Below, piece after piece: positions 9,175 through 16,877 of a DNA stretch of 64,000 bases. The position numbers and the translations under genes were made by a program. A model generated the notes under the pieces. It searched no databases. It was not told where the DNA came from and was given only the letters and a program-made list of their open reading frames with translations. The stretch spans positions 1 through 64,000 of the forward strand of contig CANRDT010000007.1 of the NCBI GenBank assembly GCA_947629455.1, read 5' to 3'. The first letter of the stretch is position 1, and each line of letters begins with the position of its first letter. This stretch comes from an uncultured Ruminococcus sp. (GTDB lineage: Bacteria > Bacillota > Clostridia > Oscillospirales > Ruminococcaceae).

Positions 9175-9960
9175 TTGGCAAGACCGACCGCATTGATGTG
9201 TCCCGGGGAAAACCGCGTATTTTCCGAGCTTTCCGACTGTCTTTCGCTGAAAGGTTTCAGCGTCATTAATTGTAGTTTTAATGAAATTGCTCTCATTATT
9301 AAAATTCTCAAATTCAAACCGCAGGTACTTGTAATTGATTTTTCTCAGTTTCAGGATATTCGTTCCGCAAAGCGAATTGCTGAATTTAAGCTTACAAGAG
9401 AAATACAAATTATCGTCAATCTCTGTCCGTATAACAATCTTGAAATGCAGAAAACCTACAATGTTTACGGAATTGACGCAAATTATCGTTATCCTTTTGA
9501 ATATGAAGTCGTTGCCAATGAAATTTACGATCTGTATTGCCGTTTGCCGCACGATCTTTCCGCTCTGGAGGAGGATATTGACAATTGCATTTCGGGATTT
9601 TTGCGCGGTTTTAATTTCAAAATTTCAAAAACAGGGTACAATTATATCAAAAGCGCAATTCGATATTTATTGAAAAACAAAGAAATTGCAGTGCCGAATT
9701 TTTCGGCGCAAATTTACACAAAGATCGCGCAGGAATATGCCACTACCCCTGTGGCTGTTGAGCGTGCGATACGCTCTTCTATCGGCGATGCGTGGAAACG
9801 TTCCGACGACCGCGTGAAAGACGATCTCACCCTTGACAACGAATCTCGCCTTACAACAAAAGAATTTATTATGCGCTCGGTGAGGTACATATATGATTTA
9901 AACAAGCCGATATTTGATGAATATTACAGGCAGATGAAAAGACGACAATACCTATTGTAA
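9175..9960 (+). CDS. Spo0A-like protein: atypical receiver plus Spo0A C-terminal domain
   Basis: 261 residues. Residues 1-120 look like a response-regulator receiver: an Asp sits at the phospho-acceptor position (VLVIDFS, D55), but the N-terminal acidic pair is missing (ALMCPGEN) and the conserved KPF lysine is replaced (NYRYPF). Residues 150-255 match the DNA-binding domain of Spo0A (YIKSAIRYLL, then ATTPVAVERAIRSSIGDAW). Start is TTG 9175 with AAAGGAG 10 nt upstream. Spo0A is the sporulation master regulator; the altered receiver suggests it is a paralogue not controlled by the classical phosphorelay. A partial second copy lies at 11218-11580. Confidence 0.8.
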   Translation: MARPTALMCPGENRVFSELSDCLSLKGFSVINCSFNEIALIIKILKFKPQVLVIDFSQFQDIRSAKRIAEFKLTREIQIIVNLCPYNNLEMQKTYNVYGIDANYRYPFEYEVVANEIYDLYCRLPHDLSALEEDIDNCISGFLRGFNFKISKTGYNYIKSAIRYLLKNKEIAVPNFSAQIYTKIAQEYATTPVAVERAIRSSIGDAWKRSDDRVKDDLTLDNESRLTTKEFIMRSVRYIYDLNKPIFDEYYRQMKRRQYLL

Positions 9961-10098
9961 ATCCGGATAAATGTATCGGAAGTGTTGATGATGTGGATAT
10001 TTTAAAAGATATTTGGCGGCAATTAGTGTCCGGTTTCCTATACTTCAAATGATTAGCGTATGTTAAATCAAAGTTTTTAAAGTAAATCAGAAAAACAC

Positions 10099-10127
10099 TT
10101 GACAAAACTTTGTTTTAATGTTATAAT
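10099..10127 (+). promoter_or_regulatory. Consensus sigma-A promoter of the recombinase-like gene
   Basis: TTGACA (10099-10104), 17-bp spacer, TATAAT (10122-10127); both hexamers are perfect. Confidence 0.9.
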
Positions 10128-10150
10128 GTATTAAAGTGGAGGTAATGTAT

Positions 10151-11143
10151 ATGGCTGCAATGGACACAAAAGAAGTTTTTGATTTATATTTTAAAGATGT
10201 TCCGCATGATACAGTAAGGAAAAGCAGACCACAGGTTGATAGACCGGAGGTTTATGCTTATGAATCTAAACTCGGCAAACAAATATTTGATATGGATGTT
10301 GAAGAATTATTTGGATTAATTCTGTCATTTAATAAAAATCGAGAGTTTGGAGAAAGCAATTTTAGTATTTCATATGGTTCTTATGACCAGATCGCATCAA
10401 CATATCGTTCAATTTGGAATTTTTATATTGATAATATTGAGATTATTAGAAATCCGTGGAATGATAAAAAAATGCGTGGAGCTGCTGCAACGAAAAGACT
10501 TGCCGAATCTAAAACCACATTCACTTATGATATTATTGAAAATGTTCTTTCTCAAATAAAGCACGATTATGAGGATGTTAATTGTGATTATGGAATGTAT
10601 TTGGAGTGCTTAATTCTGCTTTTCTACAATGGTTTTGCAGAAGCACAGGAAATTGTATTATTAAAAGAAAATGATATTAATTTCAAAACACACGAAGTTA
10701 GACTTCCCGGTAGAACAATTCATCTTTCTGATAGATGCTTTGAATTGTTGCAATATGTCCATGGTTTACACGAAATTATAGCTTTGCGTGGTAGTTATTC
10801 TGCTGTTTCTTATCAAAATAGTTATTTTAAGTTTGCAATTAGAGCAAAAGAGGTAGAAACATTTCAAGAAAAATCACTTGTAGATGTTGGAGCAACGATT
10901 ACTCGTAAAATTACAATGAATATAAGGAAGAAATATGGTATTGATATAAACTATCGTATGATTTATCTTTTAGGTTTTCACGATTATATTGTAAGTAAAG
11001 TTGGAGAAGAAAGAACGAAGGCGCTTATAACATCTGTTCGTAATAGTATTGATGCGCAAGAGTTAATGAAGTATGCGAAAGAATATGGTGTTGTTGCAGA
11101 GAATGTTTCTTATATTAAAAAACTTCTAAGACCATTTATTTAA
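10151..11143 (+). CDS. Catalytically dead tyrosine-recombinase-like protein (MrpR-like?)
   Basis: 330 residues. The C-terminal half has the outline of a phage integrase catalytic domain (YLECLILLFYNGFAEAQEIV then LLKENDINFKTHEVRLPG), but the conserved catalytic Arg in the G-L-R box is replaced (NGFAEAQ), and the H-x-x-R box appears as YRMIYLLG. This fits recombinase-fold regulators such as the MrpR phage repressor family better than an active integrase. Start ATG 10151 has GGAGG 8 nt upstream; ATG 10145 is too close. Low G+C and flanking direct repeats point to recent acquisition. Family assignment rests on motif reading only. Confidence 0.55.
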   Translation: MAAMDTKEVFDLYFKDVPHDTVRKSRPQVDRPEVYAYESKLGKQIFDMDVEELFGLILSFNKNREFGESNFSISYGSYDQIASTYRSIWNFYIDNIEIIRNPWNDKKMRGAAATKRLAESKTTFTYDIIENVLSQIKHDYEDVNCDYGMYLECLILLFYNGFAEAQEIVLLKENDINFKTHEVRLPGRTIHLSDRCFELLQYVHGLHEIIALRGSYSAVSYQNSYFKFAIRAKEVETFQEKSLVDVGATITRKITMNIRKKYGIDINYRMIYLLGFHDYIVSKVGEERTKALITSVRNSIDAQELMKYAKEYGVVAENVSYIKKLLRPFI

Positions 11144-11152
11144 AATATCATT

Positions 11153-11172
11153 GGCTGTGTTCACAGCCTTTG
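11153..11172 (+). terminator. Hairpin terminator after the recombinase-like gene
   Basis: GGCTG-TGTTCA-CAGCC at 11153-11168 followed by TTTG; the T-tract is weak. Confidence 0.5.
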
Positions 11173-11217
11173 ATTTGAGATATACAATTTAAATCAGAAA
11201 AACAAACGGAAGGAGTG

Positions 11218-11580
11218 ATGCGATTGCCACAATTTATGATTTTTTGTCGGTTTTGCTTGAAATTGAAAATAAAAAGCGCGATCCGATATTTATTAAAAAA
11301 CAAAGAAATTGCAGTGCCGAATTTTTCAGCCCAAATTTACACAAAAATTGCGCAGGAATATGACACTACTCCTGCGGCTGTAGAGCGTGCGATACGATCT
11401 TCTATCGGCGATGCGTGGAAACGCTGCGGCGACCGCGTGAAAGACGATCTTACCCTTGACAACGAATCGCGTCTTACAAACAAAGAATTTATTATGCGCT
11501 CGGTGCGGTACATATATGATTTAAACAAGCCGATATTTGACGAATATTACAGGCAGCTGAAAAGACGGCAAAATGTATAA
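11218..11580 (+). pseudogene. Truncated duplicate of the Spo0A-like gene
   Basis: From about residue 22 this 120-codon frame repeats the Spo0A-type C-terminal domain of the gene at 9175 (KSAIRYLLKNKEIAVPNFSA, DTTPAAVERAIRSSI) with few changes. Its first 21 codons come from a sequence (TTTTTTGTCGGTTTTGCTTG) that lies upstream of the first copy, at about 9069. The copy is therefore a duplication with an internal deletion removing the receiver. The ribosome binding site (GGAAGGAG) and frame survive, so a receiver-less DNA-binding protein could still be made. A TTG start at 11224 is equally plausible. Confidence 0.7.
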
Positions 11581-11659
11581 GGGTATTTTTTGAAAATATG
11601 CCGCCAAAAATTTCAATTGCTTATTGAAAATCAAAATTACCGTCTTTTACTTCTGACAA

Positions 11660-11940
11660 GAAATCAATTTTTAAATTATATGTAAGCATTTAATATATTT
11701 TATTTGTCAATTCGGACTTTTGGCTTATTTTTCCTCCGTCAACGGCGGAGGAAAAATAATTTAATGTTATATTCTCCGCCGTTGGCGGAGGTCCTCCCGG
11801 ACGGGGCATTTCCGCCCGTCCACGGTACATATCGCTCCGTCTTTATAAATGGGGCGGATAAAGTTTTTTGACATTTTATCTCGCCTGACTGAGCAAAATA
11901 TAATTATAAGAATAAAAACACTTGCATAAAATTGATTTCC
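11660..11940. repeat. Family A repeat, copy 1 (MITE-like)
   Basis: Left end GAAATCAATTTTT (11660-11672) and right end AAAATTGATTTCC (11928-11940) are terminal inverted repeats. Inside are TAAATTATATGTAAGCATTT, a CCTCCGTC-GGCGGAGG hairpin, a second CCGCC-GGCGG hairpin and GGACGGG-GCATTTC-CGCCCGTCC. Copy 3 near 48702 has the same order. It ends 21 nt before the rpiB promoter. No reading frame is present. Confidence 0.7.
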
Positions 11941-11961
11941 GTGTCCGACCGTCTCTTGCTC

Positions 11962-11990
11962 TTTACAAACTCTGCGCTTTGTGATATACT
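11962..11990 (+). promoter_or_regulatory. rpiB promoter
   Basis: TTTACA (11962-11967), 17-bp spacer, TATACT (11985-11990), about 50 nt upstream of the rpiB start. Confidence 0.75.
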
Positions 11991-12041
11991 TATAGTACAG
12001 TATCAACATAAAATTAATTTTTCGGAGGATAAGAAGATAAA

Positions 12042-12491
12042 ATGAAAATAGCGATCGGAAACGACCATGCCGCGCCGCAGCTCAAACTTGCGGTAGCCGC
12101 ACATCTCAGAGAAAAAGGTATCGAAGTGACGGACGTGGGCTGCGCACCGGGCGAAAAGTGCGATTACCCCGATTCCGCCGAAAAGGTCTGCCGTCTGGTG
12201 ACCTCGGGCGAATGTGATCTCGGCATACTTATCTGCGGAACGGGAGTGGGAATGTCCATAGCCGCAAACAAGATAAAAGGCATACGCGCCGCCTGCTGTT
12301 CCGACTATTTTTCCGCGCGGCTGACAAGGGAACACAACGACGCAAACGTTCTCTGTTTCGGCGCAAGAGTCGTGGGAGAGGGCACTGCTTTTGATCTGGT
12401 GGACGTTTTTATTTCAACGCCGTTCTGCCGGGGCGAAAGGCATTGTCAGAGATTAGAAAAGATAAAGCGGCTGGAGGAAAAACAGGGGTAA
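12042..12491 (+). CDS. rpiB: Ribose-5-phosphate isomerase B
   Basis: 149 residues, typical for RpiB/LacAB isomerases. MKIAIGNDHAAPQLK carries the phosphate-binding His, and GILICGTGVGMSIAANK contains the active-site Cys65 and anion hole. It interconverts ribose 5-phosphate and ribulose 5-phosphate in the pentose phosphate pathway. GGAGG lies about 12 nt upstream of the ATG. The next gene begins 3 nt after the stop, so the two are co-transcribed. Confidence 0.95.
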   Translation: MKIAIGNDHAAPQLKLAVAAHLREKGIEVTDVGCAPGEKCDYPDSAEKVCRLVTSGECDLGILICGTGVGMSIAANKIKGIRAACCSDYFSARLTREHNDANVLCFGARVVGEGTAFDLVDVFISTPFCRGERHCQRLEKIKRLEEKQG

Positions 12492-12493
12492 AA

Positions 12494-13063
12494 ATGAAGA
12501 TATATACTATTATCGGCGGCGTGAACGGTGTAGGCAAAAGCAGTCTGTCAGGCGTGCTGTGCGCCGAAAATAACTACCTCGGTCTTATAATAGATACCGA
12601 CCGCATTACCGCAAATCAGGGCGGCGACCGAATTAAAGGCGGAAAAATTGCGATACGCCGCATAAAAGATTGTCTGGAAAAGGGCGTGAATTTCACTCAG
12701 GAAACTACCCTTTCCGGTGTGCGGACGCTGAAAACTATCCGCTCCGCGCGTGAGAGAGATTACTATATACGGCTATACTATGTCGGTGTGGATTCCTGTG
12801 AAGAGTGCTTGCTGCGTATTGAAAACCGTGTGCGCAAGGGCGGTCATAATATTTCTCCCGAAGATGTCCGCAGACGATACGAAAAGCGTTTTGACGATCT
12901 GCTTACAATACTGCCCTATTGTGATGAGGCGGTGTTTTTTGACAACGAAAACGGATTTTCGCAGGCGGCAGAATACCGCAACGGCAGACTTACCCTGTGC
13001 AATGAAGCTCCGCCCCGATGGGTGATGTTGCTTGCGGAAAAACTGCGTGATACATTAGATTAG
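12494..13063 (+). CDS. Zeta-toxin-like P-loop kinase
   Basis: 189 residues with a Walker A motif at the N-terminus (IIGGVNGVGKSSLSG), an acidic strand (IIDTDRIT) and ETTLSG plus arginine-rich helices (IENRVRKGGHNISPEDVRRR), the layout of zeta-toxin/UDP-N-acetylglucosamine kinase-like proteins. No epsilon-type antitoxin gene is adjacent. Such stand-alone members are common in Firmicutes and their substrates are mostly unknown. ATG 12494 follows AGGGGT and is 3 nt after rpiB. Confidence 0.75.
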   Translation: MKIYTIIGGVNGVGKSSLSGVLCAENNYLGLIIDTDRITANQGGDRIKGGKIAIRRIKDCLEKGVNFTQETTLSGVRTLKTIRSARERDYYIRLYYVGVDSCEECLLRIENRVRKGGHNISPEDVRRRYEKRFDDLLTILPYCDEAVFFDNENGFSQAAEYRNGRLTLCNEAPPRWVMLLAEKLRDTLD

Positions 13064-13064
13064 C

Positions 13065-13113
13065 TGTTAGAGATAAGAAGTTAGATGTAAGAGATAAGAG
13101 TTACTTTGGCAGT
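13065..13113 (-). repeat. TTACYTC tract (family D)
   Basis: On the minus strand GCCAAAGTAACTCTTATCTC is followed by further YTTAYYTC units. Similar tracts lie at 13506, 18552, 21454, 26311, 26440, 43244 (inverted), 47317 and 48972. Confidence 0.6.
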
Positions 13114-13223
13114 TGTATATTCTGTCGGAGAAACGCTATGTGCAATGCGCTGTTTTCCCCATTTGTTGAGAACAGACTTTAGTATGTATATGGCAATAAG
13201 CACATAAGCGCATAAGTGCGTAT

Positions 13224-13506
13224 CTGCCTCCGCAAGCGGAGGCAGGAAACTCTTAGCCATCCATACTTAGGGGACGCCCTTCTTGTAGGTCGTCCCCTCT
13301 TTCAAAACAGTCCACCGGACTGTTTTGAAATTCACCCCTTGCGGACGCAGGCGGCAGGGGTGTTTCGCCGTCTGCGGACGGCGACGATGGGCTCTGCCCC
13401 TCGACCCCGCAAGCCTTTTTAAGGAAAAGGCTTGACCGAAAACCTTTTTAATTTTGCTCACTACTTATCAACCAAACAGCGGAGCGTGAAATCAGCCGGC
13501 GGAGCT
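13224..13506 (+). repeat. Family P hairpin-chain repeat, copy 1
   Basis: A chain of hairpins: CCTCCGC/GCGGAGG, GGGGACG/CGTCCCC, TTTCAAAACAGTCC/GGACTGTTTTGAAA (13300-13330), ACCCC/GGGGT, TCGCCGTC/GACGGCGA, and AAGCCTTTT/AAAAGGCTT, then the conserved box GAGCGTGAAATCA. It ends 39 nt before the -35 box of the next gene. The apparent frames through it are by-products of the palindromes. Confidence 0.8.
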
Positions 13507-13545
13507 ATTCTTACTTCTTACATCTTACTTCTTCTTTCTAAACGC

Positions 13546-13575
13546 TTGACAAGTTGCTCATTAAAATGCTATAAT
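13546..13575 (+). promoter_or_regulatory. Promoter of the lipoprotein gene
   Basis: TTGACA (13546-13551), 18-bp spacer, TATAAT (13570-13575), directly after a TTACTTC tract. Confidence 0.85.
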
Positions 13576-13641
13576 GTTCTTGGGCGTTATGCGCCGCATA
13601 GGTAACCCATAGGTAAATCGTATACTCCGAAAGGAAAAACC

Positions 13642-14568
13642 ATGAATATCCATCTGATACGGCTCGCCGCGGCAAGTACGGCTCTGTGCCTGCTTCTGAG
13701 CGGCTGCGCAAATTCCGATAAGAAAAACAACGGCAATAACAAAAACGATAAAAATAATTCCTCCTCGCAGGGAGAACCCGATCAGAACGACTCCTCCGAC
13801 AGCAGTAATTCTCAGACCGCCGACAGCAAAGACGACGGCAATACCCAGAAAGAACCGGCTCAGCTGGGCGAATATCTCCAAAAAACCGAGAATATCTACA
13901 ACACGGGAAAATATACCCTCGAATGTGTTATTACGGGAGATAATATCGACGGCGAGATAAAGCTTACCAGAGTGGCGGACGGGGAGAACTTTTACCAGCT
14001 GCAGGAAGAATCTCTCGGCAGCTACGGCAGGATCATATCGGGCGGCAAAAGCTATGATTTCGACTTTGCCTGCAATATGTACCGCCCTGCCGATGGGGAA
14101 AAACCACTTAACGTGGTGGAGGAAATAAAAGACCTCGGACTTGCCTGCACCTCTCCGCAGCAGAATTCCGCGGCGGACGACGATAATTATATAGTCGAGG
14201 AATATGTCTATACAGGGGATACCTATATCACCGCCCTCGATTTTTATTTCGATAAGGATTCCGGCGATCTGGTGAAGTATAACACTACCTATTCGGTAGA
14301 GGGCGAGGACGATATAGTAGAAACGCGCGAGATAGTCCGCCTCGATAATACTGCGGACAGCTCGGTATTCGATACGTCTTTTATAGACGGTCTTGAGAAT
14401 TTCGACGAGATGACAGAAGATCAGCGTCTGGGATTCTGTCAGGGATTATGCGGCAGCTTTAACATTTCCACCGATATGATGTACGACGCCGCGATAACTA
14501 CCGACGATCTCAAAACGATAAGCTATGAGGACTTTTTCAGGCTGGTGTACAACTACGGCAGCAAATAG
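13642..14568 (+). CDS. Lipoprotein of unknown function
   Basis: 308 residues. The N-terminus is a lipoprotein signal peptide with lipobox LLSGC (lipidated Cys at about 26), so the protein should be anchored outside the membrane. A low-complexity linker rich in N, D, S and K follows (about 28-75), then a soluble domain with acidic residues and several aromatics. I do not recognise the domain; it is broadly like the LolA/DUF-type lipoproteins of clostridia. RBS AAAGGA. It has its own strong promoter behind a family P repeat. Confidence 0.8.
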   Translation: MNIHLIRLAAASTALCLLLSGCANSDKKNNGNNKNDKNNSSSQGEPDQNDSSDSSNSQTADSKDDGNTQKEPAQLGEYLQKTENIYNTGKYTLECVITGDNIDGEIKLTRVADGENFYQLQEESLGSYGRIISGGKSYDFDFACNMYRPADGEKPLNVVEEIKDLGLACTSPQQNSAADDDNYIVEEYVYTGDTYITALDFYFDKDSGDLVKYNTTYSVEGEDDIVETREIVRLDNTADSSVFDTSFIDGLENFDEMTEDQRLGFCQGLCGSFNISTDMMYDAAITTDDLKTISYEDFFRLVYNYGSK

Positions 14569-14604
14569 ATCAATTTAACAGAGCAGACGAAAGGTTTTAT
14601 ATAT

Positions 14605-15078
14605 ATGAATATTTTAAAGCTGTTAAAGCCGAAAGCCGTGATCGCATATATCTATGACGACTGCACGGTCAGACAGGCTATTGAAAAAATGAGAAATCAC
14701 GGCTTTACTGCCGTTCCTGTTATAAACAGAAAAGGAGAATACGTCAAAACGCTTGCGGAAGGCGATTTTCTCTACTTTATGCTCGACAAGGGCATTATGG
14801 ATATAAAGGGTCTGGAGCATTACAGCGTCGGTCAGATAACAAGGCGTGTGCGCAACGATCCCGTGTACATATATTCCACTATAGAAGATCTGATACTGCT
14901 TTCTATGAATCAGAATTTCGTCCCCGTTATCGACGACAGAAATATCTTTATCGGTATCGTCACCAGAAAGGATATTTTGCAGTATTGCTATAATACCATA
15001 AAGGAAAATTCGGCTTTTGCAGCGGCTGAAAAAGCTGCGGATAATTCCCCTGTTGCTTTACAGTCGGAGGGATATTGA
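14605..15078 (+). CDS. CBS-domain protein
   Basis: 157 residues made of two CBS repeats: CTVRQAIEKMRNHGFTAVPV then INRKGEYVKTLAEGDFLY, and STIEDLILLSMNQNFVPVID then DRNIFIGIVTRKDILQYC. A CBS pair binds adenosine nucleotides and usually acts as a sensor. No output domain is attached. It starts 36 nt after the lipoprotein gene. The last 19 codons are repeated out of frame in the following intergenic region. Confidence 0.85.
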   Translation: MNILKLLKPKAVIAYIYDDCTVRQAIEKMRNHGFTAVPVINRKGEYVKTLAEGDFLYFMLDKGIMDIKGLEHYSVGQITRRVRNDPVYIYSTIEDLILLSMNQNFVPVIDDRNIFIGIVTRKDILQYCYNTIKENSAFAAAEKAADNSPVALQSEGY

Positions 15079-15194
15079 GTTTTACATTTTCCCACGCCTG
15101 CGGCGGGGGAAAACGCAGTGTGCATCCTACTTGCGGCTGAAAGAATCGCGGATAATTCCCCTGTTGCTTTACAGTCGGAAGGATATTGAGCTTT
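15022..15194 (+). repeat. Tandem duplication of the CBS gene 3' end
   Basis: GCGGATAATTCCCCTGTTGC and CTTTACAGTCGGA-GGATATTGAG occur at about 15037-15079 within the gene end and again at about 15148-15190, a period near 111 bp. The interval contains the hairpin-like CCCACGCCTGCGGCGGGGG. The second copy lies in the leader of the next gene. Confidence 0.75.
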
Positions 15195-15243
15195 GGCATT
15201 TACTGCCGTTTACCAAAATATAAAATTAAGGAGAAATGTTCAG

Positions 15244-16308
15244 ATGTCGTTTAAAGCTAACGAAAAGGGCGGCGCGGCTGCCGTCGCGGTAATGATAGTC
15301 ATAATTATCCTTGCGGTAGGTTCTGCGGTAATGGCAGTTTCCGGCAAGGGTACGGTGGAAAGTAACAAAAACGTTCCGCTGATAGAAGACTCCCGGGAGG
15401 ACTCCTCTCAGGAAGAACCCTCATCGGCTGAACCCGAGCCTGAGCCCGAGCCCGAACCCGAGCCGGAGCCCGAAAAGCTTATGGCTTATCCCGAAAAAAG
15501 TCTTAATTACAAGGATATAGATATTGACATTCTCACCACCGATTACGGCGTGCTTATCAATACCGACAGCAACGCCATTCTCGCAGGAAAGAATTATGAC
15601 AAGAAGATCTACCCCGCATCTCTTACAAAGGTTATGACCCTGCTGGTCGCAGTCGAGAATATGGACGATTTCAGCCGAACGTACACATTCAAGTCGGATA
15701 TAATCGATCCGCTTATCAGCGAAAATGCGTCCCGTGCAGGATTTGAGGCAGGCGAAAAGGTCACCTATGACGATCTTCTCTATGCCTCTATCCTCGTGAG
15801 CGGCGCAGACGCTACTTCCGCCCTTGCAGATGCCGTGGCAGGCTCGGAAAAAGACTTTGTCGCCCTTATGAACCAGAAAGCGGACGAACTCGGTCTTACT
15901 TCTACTCACTTTATGAACTCCAGCGGTCTGCATAACAAAAAACATTATTCCACCTGTCAGGACCTCGCAATGATCGTAGAATACGCTATGCAGAACGAAA
16001 AATGCCGCGAGATCCTTACCGCTGCGCAATTCGTGACATCTAAGACCGAACAGCACCCCGACGGTATCACCCTTAACAGTATCCTCGCAGGCCGCCTTAA
16101 CGGCTACTATATCGAGGGCGGCGGCGATATAGTCGGCGGAAAAACAGGCTTTACCGACGAATCGGGCTACTCTCTCGCCACTATCGCTCAGAAAGATGAT
16201 AAAAATTATGTCTGCGTTACCGTTAAATCATCGGACGAATGGAAGTCAATAGAGGATAATATCGCAATATATGAACACTACCTCCCGCAAACACCTGCGG
16301 AGGAATGA
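15244..16308 (+). CDS. D-alanyl-D-alanine carboxypeptidase (DacA/DacF family)
   Basis: 354 residues. A transmembrane anchor (about 11-32) is followed by a Pro-Glu repeat linker (about 62-77) and a serine-type D,D-peptidase domain: SLTK nucleophile motif at 126-129 (YPASLTKVM), second motif SGADA at 186-190 where SGN is the common form, and KTG at 299-301 (GGKTGFTDESG). It trims the terminal D-Ala from peptidoglycan stem peptides outside the membrane. ATG 15244 has AAGGAG 10 nt upstream and gives a proper anchor. The C-terminal PBP5 domain is absent. Confidence 0.9.
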   Translation: MSFKANEKGGAAAVAVMIVIIILAVGSAVMAVSGKGTVESNKNVPLIEDSREDSSQEEPSSAEPEPEPEPEPEPEPEKLMAYPEKSLNYKDIDIDILTTDYGVLINTDSNAILAGKNYDKKIYPASLTKVMTLLVAVENMDDFSRTYTFKSDIIDPLISENASRAGFEAGEKVTYDDLLYASILVSGADATSALADAVAGSEKDFVALMNQKADELGLTSTHFMNSSGLHNKKHYSTCQDLAMIVEYAMQNEKCREILTAAQFVTSKTEQHPDGITLNSILAGRLNGYYIEGGGDIVGGKTGFTDESGYSLATIAQKDDKNYVCVTVKSSDEWKSIEDNIAIYEHYLPQTPAEE

Positions 16309-16346
16309 TCTTTGAGGAAAGAAATTTCCTTAAACAGGCTTTTTTC

Positions 16347-16850
16347 GGTGGAAACCCTTTTGAAAAAGGGTTATCCCCCGAACCCCTTTCCTAAAACTTT
16401 CAATGATTTTTGCGATGGACGGCAGGTCTTTAAAATGCTTATCGCACAAACGTCACAAAACTTGAAAGCAGACCCGTCCATCGCAAAAATGACTAAAGCT
16501 TTGAGAAGAGATTCAGAAAACATCTCTTTTCAAGAAGATCTCTACAGAAAAAGTCGGTCAAAAGAAATATCTTACTCAAAAAATCTCCCCGAAGATCGTT
16601 CTTCGAGGAGAAATTTTATTTGTATGGGTTCTCTTTGAGAGGGGACTTTTTGCAGAGCGGCTTTTCTCTTAAACTCTCCTCTCTGAGGACTTCTGACTAT
16701 TTTTTGCGAGGGGTAATAGTACCGATAAAGGTTATTTCTCACGGCTCTGATAAACCATAAAACAAACGTTGCCCCTCGCAAAAAATCATTAAAAGTCTTT
16801 GGAAAGGGGGCTTGGGGGGAGAACCTTTCTTCAGAAAGGTTTCCCCCCCT
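16347..16850. repeat. Family T structured repeat, locus 1 (double, convergent)
   Basis: Order: arm with AACCC-TTTTGAAAAA-GGGTT, core 16412-16484 bounded by GCGATGGACGG and CCGTCCATCGC, inner arm, hairpin TCTCC-CGAAGA/TCTTCG-GGAGA (16584-16611), second inner arm, core 16706-16779 bounded by GCGAGGGGTAA and TTGCCCCTCGC, and an inverted outer arm (AACCTTTC-TTCA-GAAAGGTT). It lies between convergent genes and has no gene. Confidence 0.8.
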
Positions 16851-16877
16851 AAAAGAAACCCCGTGCAGGGAAATTTT

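Larger units (their letters stand above)
10084..11204. mobile_element. 1.1-kb cassette bounded by 14-bp direct repeats
   Basis: AAATCAGAAAAACA occurs at 10084-10097 and again at 11191-11204. Between them lie exactly one consensus promoter, one gene and one hairpin terminator, all on the plus strand. The cassette separates a full and a truncated Spo0A-like copy and is more A+T-rich than its surroundings. This is the layout of an inserted mobile cassette with duplicated target or attachment sequence. Confidence 0.5.

Noticed and set aside
12750-13025. Overlapping frame inside the zeta-like kinase gene
   Set aside because: No ribosome binding site, and the P-loop gene covers the same bases.
13216-13461. 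Open frames in both directions through 13.2-13.5 kb
   Set aside because: They are created by the palindromic family P repeat; the same frames appear at other copies, with no ribosome binding site and no protein-like sequence.
16412-16484. CRISPR repeat and spacer
   Set aside because: The conserved arms are dispersed singly or in inverted pairs, not in a regular tandem array, and no cas genes are seen.
16312-16781. Apparent genes of about 70-110 codons in 16.3-16.8 kb
   Set aside because: They lie wholly in family T arms and cores and recur wherever the repeat recurs.
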